NCBI GenBank assembly: GCA_024234265.1
Contig: JACKOM010000004.1
Location: forward strand, 62,001-126,000
Source of the DNA: Oceanospirillaceae bacterium
Lineage (GTDB): Bacteria; Pseudomonadota; Gammaproteobacteria; Pseudomonadales; Oceanobacteraceae
Length of the DNA stretch: 64,000 bases
Direction: 5' to 3'
Made by a program: the position numbers and the translations under genes. This document shows positions 1 to 7,825 of the stretch, piece by piece. Numbering within the stretch: the stretch's first letter is position 1; each line of letters starts with the position of its first letter. The notes under the pieces were generated by a model that had not been told where the DNA came from, searched no databases, and saw only the letters and a program-made list of their open reading frames with translations.

Positions 1-2
1 CA

Positions 3-98
3 ATTTGCGCGGATATTGTCAGCCGTTATGGCGGCAGCATTGAGCTTAGCGAGGCAGCCAGTGGTGGATTAAATGTGCGGATTGAATTGCCGGGGTGA
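3..98 (+). CDS. Sensor histidine kinase, C-terminal end only (partial)
   Basis: An open frame enters from the left edge and stops at a TGA at 96-98. The 31 visible residues include IVSRYGGSIEL and a GGLNVRIELP ending. This is the usual end of a HATPase_c domain: the helix and strand after the last G-box (typically IV..HGG.I.... G.G....I.LP). The rest of the kinase, including the H-box and sensor domain, lies outside the window, so neither the signal nor the partner regulator can be named. What follows is repeat DNA and oppositely oriented cassette genes, so nothing downstream belongs to its operon. Confidence 0.7.
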   Translation: MCADIVSRYGGSIELSEAASGGLNVRIELPG

Positions 99-180
99 TT
101 TTTAAGTTGAGAAGATGCAACCAGCGCTTGTAATGGGCACCCCAAAAAAACTTTTGTAATTACACTGCCCGGCAATTAAA

Positions 181-453
181 ACGGTTTTTATTTTTCTGGG
201 AAGGGGCTTCCCAGACCCTTCCTTCGCTCACACTGCTGCTTGTTTCCGGTTTTTTCTGCGCGCCATTACGCCCACGCGCCATGGGGCATCCATGCCCTGC
301 TTCGCCGGCGCTTTGTCAGCATCCATGCTGACTGCGGGCTATGGCGCTTTAAAAAACCGGCGCAGCAAGTTCGCCTTAAGTGTTCTGATTTAACGCCGTG
401 ATAAAGCGGCATAAATAAAAAAGCATTGAATGAATTTATTCATTCAATGCTTT
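181..453 (+). repeat. Left copy of a ~270-bp dispersed repeat, inverted relative to 62927-63197
   Basis: Read on the plus strand, this segment matches the reverse complement of 62927-63197. The core 268-374 pairs with 63007-63113: the first 65 bases are identical and I count only a few substitutions over about 108 bases. Inside are two short palindromes around GGGCATCCATGCCC and GTCAGCATCCATGCTGAC. The outer end carries a hairpin with a T-run (see 415-451). It contains no credible gene. It accounts for most of the gene-free stretch 99-541. Confidence 0.85.
415..451 (-). terminator. Rho-independent terminator at the edge of the left repeat
   Basis: The perfect 12-bp stem GCATTGAATGAA/TTCATTCAATGC (423-450) has a 4-base loop. 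On the minus strand it is followed by a run of Ts (415-422), so it would stop transcripts leaving the minus-strand cassette genes. The equivalent hairpin in the right copy of the repeat sits after glnE. Confidence 0.7.
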
Positions 454-460
454 GTAGTTT

Positions 461-536
461 CAAACTATGGGGCGGCAGCACTTTTTGCGTGTCCCTCCAC
501 GCTTTTCTGTGACCTCAGCGGCCTCTTGTTATTTGT
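461..536 (-). other. attC-like recombination site of an integron cassette
   Basis: On the minus strand the site begins with ACAAATAAC (536-528), just after the stop of the 542-736 gene. This box is the exact reverse complement of the start of the same cassette, GTTATTTGT, at 775-767. That pairing of the 1L core box with the cassette's own 1R box is expected for integron attC sites. The interior has small stems such as GCGTG/CACGC and ends near a GTTTG at 465-461. The length of about 76 bp lies in the normal attC range. No covariance model was run. Confidence 0.6.
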
Positions 537-541
537 GCCAT

Positions 542-736
542 TCAAGGGCATATCTCAGATTCCTTGAACCCGCCAACCACAGTCCCATCTTCTAAAAGCA
601 TTCGAATATTCACCACTTTTGAATCAAGTCCATAATCACTGTAAATCGACAGTATTTTCCCTTCATGGCCGTCATACTCAGAGCCAGCCTTTGATATGAA
701 AGCATACTCTCCAACTTTTATGCATTTAATGTCCAT
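542..736 (-). CDS. Small cassette-encoded protein of unknown function (64 aa)
   Basis: This 64-residue acidic protein has alternating charged and hydrophobic stretches (GEYAFISKAG near the start, KVVNIRMLLEDGTVV in the second half), which suggests a small beta-barrel fold. I see no signal peptide, membrane segment or catalytic motif. I do not recognise the family. It is the last gene of the minus-strand cassette array: its unit starts at the GTTATTTG at 775-768 and ends in the attC-like site 461-536. The only nearby terminator is the hairpin at 415-451. Confidence 0.6.
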   Translation of the reverse strand: MDIKCIKVGEYAFISKAGSEYDGHEGKILSIYSDYGLDSKVVNIRMLLEDGTVVGGFKESEICP

Positions 737-767
737 TGTAGGCCCCTGGATCTAGCGTTCTTGGTTA

Positions 768-859
768 CAAATAACGCCCCGCACAAGGGCAGATAAATAA
801 GCGCAGCATTTTGTCTGCCCACCGACCAAAGGGAGCGATTGCTGTGGTTTGTTAGCTAT
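768..859 (-). other. attC-like recombination site of an integron cassette
   Basis: On the minus strand this site starts with ATAGCTAAC (859-851), which overlaps the stop codon of the 852-1457 gene. It ends in GGGGCG followed by TTATTTG. The left box is the exact reverse complement of GTTAGCTAT at 1483-1475, which marks the start of the same cassette. The middle folds into a clear stem, GGGCAGA/TCTGCCC. Length is about 92 bp. The box complementarity plus central hairpin fits an integron attC better than a terminator, because no T-run follows. Confidence 0.65.
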
Positions 860-1457
860 TTTTTTCACGAACGTTCGGCAGCTTAATTGGGTACATACCT
901 TTCAGCTTCATAATAGCCTGCTCATATTTTTCAAATACTTGAATATCGAGGTCTAATTTTCCATTTTCAAGAACGATAAGCATGACGTCTTTCGGCTTTT
1001 TTTCAATATTGGCAGAGCGCACATAATTTAGAGCTGATTCCACATGCCTCTCCATCAACTCAATTTCTTCTAGATTTTTTCCTATGCACGCGATAATCAA
1101 GCAATTTTTAGCTTCTTGATTTATCGTAGTAATTGTAAGCGCGCACTTACGCTCACCTTTCTCGCCTGAAAAATAGCTGCCAAATTTCTCCTTTATAAGA
1201 GGAGATAGTTTTGCGGTGTACACCTCGTTTAAAAAGGTTGTTGCAACCCACGATGTAACGAAAGTAGTTATGCCGACTATGCCTGCAATTTCAGATAGTC
1301 CGTGTGCCTTTGGACGAGAATCTAACTCGAAGTCATATTCTTCCGTAACAGGGTACTCATCGGCTATCGGCTTGATTCCCTCCGTAAGGGGTATGACTAA
1401 ACCACGAATTATATGAGAATTGCCCGCACAGAATATGTTCTCTGATACTTGAATCAA
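852..1457 (-). CDS. Cassette-encoded membrane-associated protein of unknown function (201 aa)
   Basis: This 201-residue protein has one hydrophobic stretch at about residues 58-76 (IAGIVGITTFVTSWVATTFL). A soluble C-terminal region of about 120 residues follows, rich in charged residues and containing two cysteines (KNCLIIACIG). No family is recognised. The gene forms its own cassette: the 1R-type box GTTAGCTAT lies 18-26 bases upstream of the start at 1475-1483, and the complementary 1L box of its attC overlaps the stop codon. Like most cassette genes it has little upstream leader. One possible role is a membrane-anchored accessory protein, but nothing in the sequence fixes its function. Confidence 0.65.
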   Translation of the reverse strand: MIQVSENIFCAGNSHIIRGLVIPLTEGIKPIADEYPVTEEYDFELDSRPKAHGLSEIAGIVGITTFVTSWVATTFLNEVYTAKLSPLIKEKFGSYFSGEKGERKCALTITTINQEAKNCLIIACIGKNLEEIELMERHVESALNYVRSANIEKKPKDVMLIVLENGKLDLDIQVFEKYEQAIMKLKGMYPIKLPNVREKNS

Positions 1458-1474
1458 GTGACAATCTCCATGAG

Positions 1475-1483
1475 ATAGCTAAC
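1475..1483 (-). other. Cassette start (1R-type core box) complementary to the attC at 768-859
   Basis: On the minus strand GTTAGCTAT is the exact reverse complement of ATAGCTAAC at 859-851. In integrons the cassette recombines between G and TT of this box. The preceding bases (AAAGCT) would be the end of the upstream cassette's attC, which I could not delimit. Confidence 0.5.
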
Positions 1484-1603
1484 AGCTTTATTCATGCGCA
1501 TACGCGCCTTGTAATTTCGAAAGGCCAATAAATCCTATCGTTTAATTTTTGCGAAGCACCCGGAAGTAGTGCATTAATATCAGGAATACCATCCAGGCTT
1601 AGT

Positions 1604-1619
1604 GCCAATAAAACTAACA
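1604..1619 (-). repeat. 16-bp direct repeat, copy 1 (GCCAATAAAACTAACA)
   Basis: The identical 16 bases occur in the same orientation at 2611-2626, 1007 bp away. On the minus strand both read TGTTAGTTTTATTGGC and contain a GTTAG core. The stop codon of the 1614-1850 gene lies inside this copy. The two copies bracket a three-gene block and probably mark former cassette junctions, but no complementary 1L box was found here. Confidence 0.6.
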
Positions 1620-1850
1620 ATTCATACTTCCAAATGTTGCCTGGTGCACTTCTTTTGGCAAAGCAATCGCAGGGGCTGCATTGCGGATTGCAAGAGTTTC
1701 GGCCTCGGTCAACTCAGCTTCTTTTAACTGCCTCGCCCGCTCAAGCAGAGCTTCGATGGGCGGATCATAAGATACCACCAGCCCCGCTGGGTTTGCCTTA
1801 CCCCTCAACTCCAGATACGAACCAGTATCACCAACTTTAAGCACGTCCAC
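1614..1850 (-). CDS. Small cassette-region protein of unknown function (78 aa)
   Basis: This 78-residue soluble protein has a predicted central helix rich in Ala, Glu and Leu (about residues 32-60, IEALLERARQLKEAELTEAE). A hydrophobic Ala/Pro stretch follows. No known motif is visible. It lies 33 bp downstream of the zinc-ribbon gene and is read in the same direction, so the two may be co-transcribed. Its stop falls within the 16-bp repeat that closes this block. Being small and unrecognised, it is a weaker prediction than its neighbours. Confidence 0.45.
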   Translation of the reverse strand: MDVLKVGDTGSYLELRGKANPAGLVVSYDPPIEALLERARQLKEAELTEAETLAIRNAAPAIALPKEVHQATFGSMNC

Positions 1851-1883
1851 TTATCGTTCCTTTAATCTATTAAGCGCACAAAT

Positions 1884-2270
1884 TTAACGCCATTTAGACA
1901 TTGCGTAGTTATAAAACTCACCTCTGGCTGCAGGTTTAAGCTGAATCATTTCATGAACCATCTCATATGCAAGCACTTCACCGCTGGCAGATTTAAATAA
2001 AATTACACCACCTTCATTTACTACACATAAATTCAAAAGTTCACCTATCACTTTCTGTGCTGATTTCGGGTCCATATAAGTTTTAACAACCTGAACAAAA
2101 TCAGAAAATGTACATTCAAAGCCGCTTTCACCGCATCGGCCAATTCCATGAACCAAACTACCGATAAACAGAAATTTAGATTTACAACTTGGGCAAAAAA
2201 CGTGCAGCCCAATTTTCCAATACGGAAACTCGTTTTTATTATGGCAAATAGGGCAAATTGCAATACTCAT
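1884..2270 (-). CDS. Zinc-ribbon protein of unknown function (128 aa)
   Basis: The protein has a CPIC...CPSC zinc ribbon in the first 35 residues (residues 6-9 and about 26-29), a classical treble-clef or rubredoxin-knuckle arrangement. The following ~95 residues look alpha/beta and have no recognised domain. The zinc ribbon suggests nucleic-acid or protein binding, but that is inference. Its start overlaps the stop of the small membrane protein gene upstream (2267-2491), so the two are translationally coupled. Confidence 0.65.
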   Translation of the reverse strand: MSIAICPICHNKNEFPYWKIGLHVFCPSCKSKFLFIGSLVHGIGRCGESGFECTFSDFVQVVKTYMDPKSAQKVIGELLNLCVVNEGGVILFKSASGEVLAYEMVHEMIQLKPAARGEFYNYAMSKWR

Positions 2271-2491
2271 ATTAACCTACCGCCACTATAGAGATTACCA
2301 CTCTTTATCACGTATTTTTTGACATATAAATCTTCAAGTTGGTCCAGCCTGATTAAATTAGCCGTTGCAAGCCCAGCCTGGAATTTTGCATTTGATGTAA
2401 TAAATATTTCTGCGCCAAAACGCGCACCATAAATAAAGGACGCAATCATAAGAATGATCGTTGTAAGTATGTAGAGCGATTTTTTCATCAT
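2267..2491 (-). CDS. Small single-pass membrane protein of unknown function (74 aa)
   Basis: A short basic start (MMKKS) is followed by a hydrophobic segment at about residues 6-27 (LYILTTIILMIASFIYGARF). A soluble tail of about 45 residues follows. It could be an uncleaved signal anchor. The gene overlaps the start of the zinc-ribbon gene by 4 bases, which indicates coupled translation and possibly a shared function. No family is recognised. Confidence 0.55.
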   Translation of the reverse strand: MMKKSLYILTTIILMIASFIYGARFGAEIFITSNAKFQAGLATANLIRLDQLEDLYVKKYVIKSGNLYSGGRLI

Positions 2492-2610
2492 TCATGAACC
2501 GATTAGTTTATGCGCACACGGCTGACTTGGCGCACTACACTATCAGCACGCTTAAATGCCCGCAATGAACCCATGCCTGTACCTTTTGAGGTCGCTTACG
2601 GCTTTTAAAC

Positions 2611-2626
2611 GCCAATAAAACTAACA
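2611..2626 (-). repeat. 16-bp direct repeat, copy 2 (GCCAATAAAACTAACA)
   Basis: Identical to 1604-1619. On the minus strand the surrounding context AGCTG-TTAG resembles the junction at 1483-1490 (AAAGCTG-TTAG). This is consistent with both being cassette boundaries. Confidence 0.55.
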
Positions 2627-2727
2627 GCTATTCTTGTGACTTAAGTAACAGGCTTTCCATGCCAAGGTGGCATGCCAGCGCAAAAACCGCTATTTAAACT
2701 GGCAACATGCATTTGTGGAGTTTACGC

Positions 2728-2841
2728 ATGAAACACTTATCCCTCAGTCTTGCCCTTGTGGTGTTGCCGGTGTGTGCCGTGATGGCGGTTTATCAGTTGT
2801 GGTTGTCCCACTGTTGTGTGCTGGCCCTGGCCGGCGGCTAA
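2728..2841 (+). CDS. Very small membrane or signal-peptide-like protein (37 aa)
   Basis: An ATG at 2728 has a GGAG 8 bases upstream and opens a 37-codon frame ending TAA at 2839-2841. The product is almost entirely hydrophobic after a short basic start (MKHLSLSLALVVLPVCAVMA), with three cysteines near the end. It may be a small inner-membrane protein, a leader, or the remnant of a longer secreted protein. It precedes the heme-motif lipoprotein gene by about 95 bp on the same strand. Confidence 0.35.
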   Translation: MKHLSLSLALVVLPVCAVMAVYQLWLSHCCVLALAGG

Positions 2842-2936
2842 AGTCACAAACCGTTACCAAATTCCTACCTTTTTACCCCACACAAGCGGCAGAAGCGGCA
2901 TAAACTCAATGGGTGTTGTGCCGGAGCAAACCAACC

Positions 2937-5418
2937 ATGTTGCGTGCGGGCCTGTGTGTTGCGATGTGCTGTTTTCTCGCTGCCTGCGGGGGTGGCGGGG
3001 GCGGTGCTGCCGGTGGCGCATCCACTAACAGTTCCGGCAGTGATGCTTGCCTGCCCGCCGCCGTAGCCGAAAGCGGCGCCTGCCTGACCGATGCGGAATT
3101 TTTCACTAATAAAGCCTGGCCTGTGCTGAATACCTGCACCAGTTGCCATACCAGCAGCGGTGCGGCTAAAAGTTCGGCGTTTATTCTTGGCAACAGCAGT
3201 AACAGCTTCGCCAAAACCCAAAGCTACTTTGCCAGCCATGGCAGCACCCTGCTGAAAAAACCCAGCCGCAGCTGTAATACCCCACACGGCGGCGGCACTG
3301 TGTTCAGCACCAGCAGCAGCGATTTCCAAACCCTGCAGCAATTAACCGTGCGTTTTACCAACCCTGTGAGCAGCTGCGCGGGCGGCAACAGCGGGGGTAA
3401 CAGCAGTGGCAGTATCAACAGCGAGGCACTTAAAACCCGCCTCAGCCATGGGGCGGGGGCCGATTTATTACGCAAGGCCAGCCTGCATCTCAGCGGCACC
3501 TTGTCCGACAGTGCCAGCCTGGCTGCCGCCGCCAGTGCCAGCGAGCAAAACCTGCGCAGCCTGTTGCGCAATGCCCTCAGTGGGGAAGGTTTTAAAAACT
3601 TCCTGCTGGAGGGCGCCAACGATCAGCTGTTAACCCTGAAATTCGCCGGTGACAGGGCACCCGCCTACGATCAGCTCAGCGGTTGGTTTTATTACAGCGC
3701 GTTTGATACGGCCCTGAATGATCTGCGTGATGCGGTGAATAACAGCAGCGGCGCCGAGCAGGCACAACTGCAAAACCAGCTCAGCGATTTATGGAATGGC
3801 ACCAACCGCGGCCTGGCCGAAGAGCCTTTGCAGTTAATTGCCTATGTGGCCGAAAACGAACGGCCCTATACGGAAATTCTCACCGCCGAATACATCATGG
3901 TGAACCCTTACACCAATGATTTATTGCAGGCCGGTGCCAGTTTCGACAACACCGATGATGCCAGCGTATGGAAGGCGGGCAGCCAGAATCACGCCACCTA
4001 TCTGAATCAGGATTTACCCGTGGCGGGCATACTCACTTCGCCCATGTTTCTGGCCCGTTACCCCTCCACCGATACCAACCGCAACCGCGCGGGCTCGCTG
4101 GACGGCGTATTTTTTCCTGGGCATAGATATTGAAAACCTCGCGGTGCGGCCAATGAATTCCGACGCCCTGCGCGACAGCGACAACCCCACCCTGAATAAC
4201 CCGGATTGCGCCGTGTGCCATAGCATCATGGACCCTATCGCCGGCACCTTTCAGAACTGGGGCAACAGCGGCCAGTACAAAGATCAGATGTGGGATTTGT
4301 GGTTAACGCAATTTTCCCGGCTTGAAAACGCCGGCAGTAACAGCCTGCCTGCCACCTATAAACTCGGCAGCCTGTTCCAGGTGGGTGACCACTGGTACAG
4401 AGACATGCGCGCCCCCGGTTTTAACGGGGTGACTATGCCCACCTCTGGCAATAGCAGCCGCAATGACGATTCCCTGCGATGGCTCGCCAGCCAGATAACC
4501 GCCGATGAGCGTTTTGCCACTGGCACTGTGAAGTTCTGGTTTAAAACCCTGTACGGGCGTGAACCTTACCCCCTGCCCACCGCCAGCGGCGATGCGGATT
4601 ACGCCATCAAACTGGCCCGCTATGAACTCGACCAGAGTTACATCGCCGATTTTGCTGCGGCCTTCCGCAATGGCACGGCGGGCACCGCCAGCCACGGGGC
4701 CTATAACCTCAAGGATTTATTCGTGGAGATGCTGCTCAGCCCCCTCTACAGCATGGCCAGCGGCGAAACCTTCACGGCGGATGAACAGGCCGTGCTGGAA
4801 GGCACCGGCCAGGGCATTTTGCTCAGCCCGGAACAGCTCGCCCGCAAACTGCACAGCCTGACAGGCAAACCCTGGTTCCATGTGTGGGACGCCAACCGCG
4901 AGCAGTGGCAGCAGGACTTTTACGGTTTTTATGGTGGTATCGACAGCGATGGTGTGACCGAGCGCCCCAACGCCATGAACACCCTGATGAGCACAGTGGC
5001 AGAGCGTTACAGCAATGAAGTGGCCTGCCAGCTGGTGCTGGATGAGTTCAGCACCACTGCCGCTAACCGCCTGTTATTCCCCTTAGTGGAAACCAGCGAT
5101 ACACCCGCCAGCAGCGCCGGGCGCACGGCGATCCGCGCCAACATCGAACACCTGTTAGGCAGATTGTGGGGCGATACCAGCAGCACGGAAGTAGATGCCG
5201 CCTACAACCTGTTTGTGGCCCTGCGCGATGAGCGCATCAATCATGGCGCCAGCACTGTGTTGTATTACAACGATGAAAGCGCCGCCGATGACAGCACAGA
5301 CGAATGGTGTGCCCTGGATTGGGCGAATGGCATAACAACCGACAGCCAGCAGGTGATGCGCCCCTGGATGGGGGTGCTGAGTTATCTGTTAAGTGATTAC
5401 CGGATTTTGTACGAGTGA
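2937..5418 (+). pseudogene. Exported DUF1592/DUF1588-type heme-motif lipoprotein, split by a frameshift
   Basis: Two adjacent frames make one protein. The first (2937-4133) begins with a lipoprotein signal (lipobox LAAC, Cys17), a Gly-rich linker and a CTSCH heme-type motif at residues 67-71. The second frame (opening before 4144 and running to 5418) carries CAVCHSIMDP, the CxxCH motif typical of DUF1588-like proteins. At the GGG tract 4091-4093 the first frame drifts into SLDGVFFPGHRY and stops. Removing one G joins NRNRA directly to ARWTAYFFLGIDIENLAVRPM in the second frame. The gene is therefore either a pseudogene or carries a one-base sequencing error. Families of this kind (planctomycete-type cytochromes) are often paired with DUF1501 genes, as here, where the DUF1501 gene starts 3 bp after this stop. 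Substrate and function are unknown. Confidence 0.7.
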
Positions 5419-5421
5419 ACT

Positions 5422-6582
5422 ATGCAACGTCGTGATCTTCTTAAATGGGTAGCCGGCACTGGCCTTTTAATGGGCCAGCCGCTGGCCATGCCTAAGGCCC
5501 GCGCCAGCATTACCCCTTACAACGGGCCGCTGTTTATTACCCTCGCCGCCGACGGTGGCTGGGATGTCACCAGTTTTTGTGACCCCAAAGACAATACCAC
5601 AATGAATAACTGGGCCAGCAGCGGCAGTGTGCGCAGCAAATCCGGCAGCCCGATTACCTGGGCCCCCTTTGCCCTGAACGAAAGTTTCTTCACCCGTTTC
5701 GCCAGCGACATGCTGGTGATTAACGGCATAGATACCCAAACCAATGCCCACCAGGCCGGCCAGCGCCATGTGTGGAGCGGCCGTCTGGCCGAGGGTTACC
5801 CGAGTTTTGGGGCCATTGCCGCCGCCAGTTTGGGGGCTGATTTGCCGCTAGGTTTTATCAGCAACGGGGGTTACAAAGAAACCGCCGGCATTGCCACCTA
5901 CACCCTGATGCAGGACCCAAGCGCCCTCTCCAAACTGGTTTACCCGAATAAATTCCTCGATTACGACCCGAATGACAGCTGGGACCCGGCCAAACAATAC
6001 CACCGCAGTGCCGCGCTGGAGTTAATTGACCAGGCCAAACGGGAGCGCCTGCAACGCCTCAGCGGGCAAAGCCATAGCCCGCGCATGCAGCGCAGCATTG
6101 AAGAATTATTAAGTGCCAAACAGGGTCAGGCCGCCCTCGCGCCCCTGGCCGATATCCTGCCCGCCAGCCTCGCCAGCTATACCGATGAAGACGGCGAGTG
6201 GAACCCGCTGTTACGTCAGGCGCAGATCGCCCTGGCCTGTTATAAAGCCGGCCTGACGGTGGCGGCGGATTTATCCATCTGGGGCTTTGATACCCACGCC
6301 AACCACGATGTGGAACATGCCAAGGGCCTGCAACGGTTACAGCGCGGCATTACTTTTTTGTGGGATGAAGCGGAGCGCATGGGCATAGCCGAGCGGGTGA
6401 TTGTCTGCATCGCATCGGATTTTGGCCGAGATCGAAAATACAACGACGGTAACGGCAAAGATCACTGGCCGGTGACCTCGGCGATTTTAATGGCCAAAAA
6501 CAAAAGTTGGACAAACCGGGTAATAGGCCAGACCACCGCCGGGCATGATGCCCTGGCGTTAAATCCGGCGGATTTTCATTGA
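5422..6582 (+). CDS. DUF1501 family exported protein, C terminus apparently frameshifted
   Basis: The N terminus has a Tat-like signal (RRDLLKW at residues 3-9, then a hydrophobic stretch and an Ala-x-Ala site). The body matches DUF1501, a sulfatase/alkaline-phosphatase-superfamily group: LAADGGWD near the start, WGFDTHANHD in the middle and ASDFGRDRKYNDGNGKDHW near the end. The reading frame stops at 6580. The next frame continues sensibly as SLSEAGVMLEPKHIQHALRQ and ends at 6710. Adding one T to the TTTT tract at 6574-6577 would join NPADF to that tail. The gene follows the DUF1592-type gene by 3 bp, so the two form an operon and likely function together at the cell envelope. Confidence 0.75.
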   Translation: MQRRDLLKWVAGTGLLMGQPLAMPKARASITPYNGPLFITLAADGGWDVTSFCDPKDNTTMNNWASSGSVRSKSGSPITWAPFALNESFFTRFASDMLVINGIDTQTNAHQAGQRHVWSGRLAEGYPSFGAIAAASLGADLPLGFISNGGYKETAGIATYTLMQDPSALSKLVYPNKFLDYDPNDSWDPAKQYHRSAALELIDQAKRERLQRLSGQSHSPRMQRSIEELLSAKQGQAALAPLADILPASLASYTDEDGEWNPLLRQAQIALACYKAGLTVAADLSIWGFDTHANHDVEHAKGLQRLQRGITFLWDEAERMGIAERVIVCIASDFGRDRKYNDGNGKDHWPVTSAILMAKNKSWTNRVIGQTTAGHDALALNPADFH

Positions 6583-6706
6583 GTGAAGCGGGCGTGATGC
6601 TCGAACCAAAACACATCCAGCATGCCCTGCGGCAGCTCGCCGGCATTACGGGTAATAGTTTTGATACTCAATTCCCGCTGCACGGCGATCAGTTTGATTT
6701 TTTCAG

Positions 6707-7192
6707 TTAGAAGGCTGGCTCTTCGTTGGCCTTCTGCTGCGCGTTCAGCCGTTGTGCTTCGGCTTCAATCATGTGCTGAAATTCCGCCATATTGTCGCGC
6801 ATGTGGGCCTCACCTAACTCACCGCTGGCTTGCATAATTTCCGGCATGGCGGCAATTAATTTCTGCCCGGTGGCACTGCTGTAAAAACGGTTAATGCTGG
6901 CCAGCTCGCTGGCGCTGAAACGTGTGGTGTAAAGCTCGATCAGCTCAGGTTTGAGATTTTCATACCCCATGTATTTCGTAAAAAACTGCTGCAATACATT
7001 GCGGTAGGGAATGAGCTGCGGGTTTTGCTGAATTTCACCTTCAACCATTTGTGCGATGGACTGGCGCAGGGCTTCATCCATGTGCAGCAGTTCAAGCAGG
7101 GTTTGCGCTTCCTGCTGCGGGGTTTTATCGGCGAAACTCAGGGGGGCAATCAACAACAGGGCAACGAATGCCATTACCGGGGATTTTTTCAC
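6707..7192 (-). CDS. DUF2059 domain-containing secreted protein
   Basis: The 161-residue protein has a cleavable signal peptide (MKKSPVMAFVALLLIAPLSFA). The DUF2059 signature follows: an all-helical segment, then YTTRFSASELASINRFYSSATGQKLIAAMP at about residues 87-116. The family is common in the proteobacterial periplasm and has no established function. The stop codon overlaps the tag that would end the frame-corrected DUF1501 gene, so the two genes converge tail to tail. An E/Q-rich coil ends the protein. Confidence 0.8.
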   Translation of the reverse strand: MKKSPVMAFVALLLIAPLSFADKTPQQEAQTLLELLHMDEALRQSIAQMVEGEIQQNPQLIPYRNVLQQFFTKYMGYENLKPELIELYTTRFSASELASINRFYSSATGQKLIAAMPEIMQASGELGEAHMRDNMAEFQHMIEAEAQRLNAQQKANEEPAF

Positions 7193-7325
7193 CGCACAGT
7201 CCTTCTGCTTAATGGGGGGAGGAGATGGCGCGCATCATAATCAAAATACTGACACATGTAATCCGTTAAACCATTGAGGGCAAAACACAGCTTGTGTAGG
7301 GTGGGCTAACACAAAGGAGAACAAC

Positions 7326-7748
7326 ATGGACCTGCTTGCAGAATTCCCCATCGTCATCCATCAGCCGGTTATCTGGAATGATATGGACGCTTACCAGCAT
7401 GTGAATAACACAGTTTATTTCCGCTATTTTGAAGATGCACGCATGGCCTATTTTGAAAAAACCCGGGTCAGCGAATTTAAAGAGTTACACGGCATCGGGC
7501 CGATTCTGGCCTCTACCCGTTGTGATTTCCGCGCACCACTCACCTACCCCGATAACCTGCGCATTGGCGCACGGGTGGTGGAAATTGCCGAGAAAAAATT
7601 TGTCATGCAATACCGCGTGGTCAGCGAAAAACTCAATGCGGTGGCCGCCGAAGGCGAAGGCCTGATTGTGTATTACGATTATCAAAATGCGCGCAGCTGC
7701 AAAATTCCCGCGGAAATTTTATCTGCGATGCAGGCAATCGCTGAATAA
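7326..7748 (+). CDS. Acyl-CoA thioesterase of the YbgC/FadM (4HBT hot-dog) type
   Basis: The 140-residue protein is the normal length for a single hot-dog domain. The active-site stretch WNDMDAYQHVNNTVYFRYFEDAR (residues 17-39) contains the catalytic Asp in the DMDAYQHVNN context of 4-hydroxybenzoyl-CoA thioesterase-like enzymes. A strong AAGGAG lies 8 bases before the ATG. Its expected role is hydrolysis of short or medium acyl-CoA thioesters; the substrate cannot be told from sequence. It stands alone, followed by a separate gene with its own ribosome-binding site. Confidence 0.85.
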   Translation: MDLLAEFPIVIHQPVIWNDMDAYQHVNNTVYFRYFEDARMAYFEKTRVSEFKELHGIGPILASTRCDFRAPLTYPDNLRIGARVVEIAEKKFVMQYRVVSEKLNAVAAEGEGLIVYYDYQNARSCKIPAEILSAMQAIAE

Positions 7749-7825
7749 CGCTGCACAATAATCGCGGGCACGGAGTAAATCTGAGATTCCTCTGGTCTGA
7801 GTGGCACCCTTTAAGGAGAAACCCC

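Noticed and set aside
2865..3341. A 158-residue minus-strand frame over the DUF1592-type gene
   Set aside because: It lies opposite the well-supported lipoprotein gene and is Ala/Gly-rich because the opposite strand encodes a GC-rich repetitive region.
4085..4144. Programmed ribosomal frameshift in the DUF1592-type gene
   Set aside because: No slippery heptamer or downstream structure is visible at the GGG tract; a single-base indel explains the frame change more simply.
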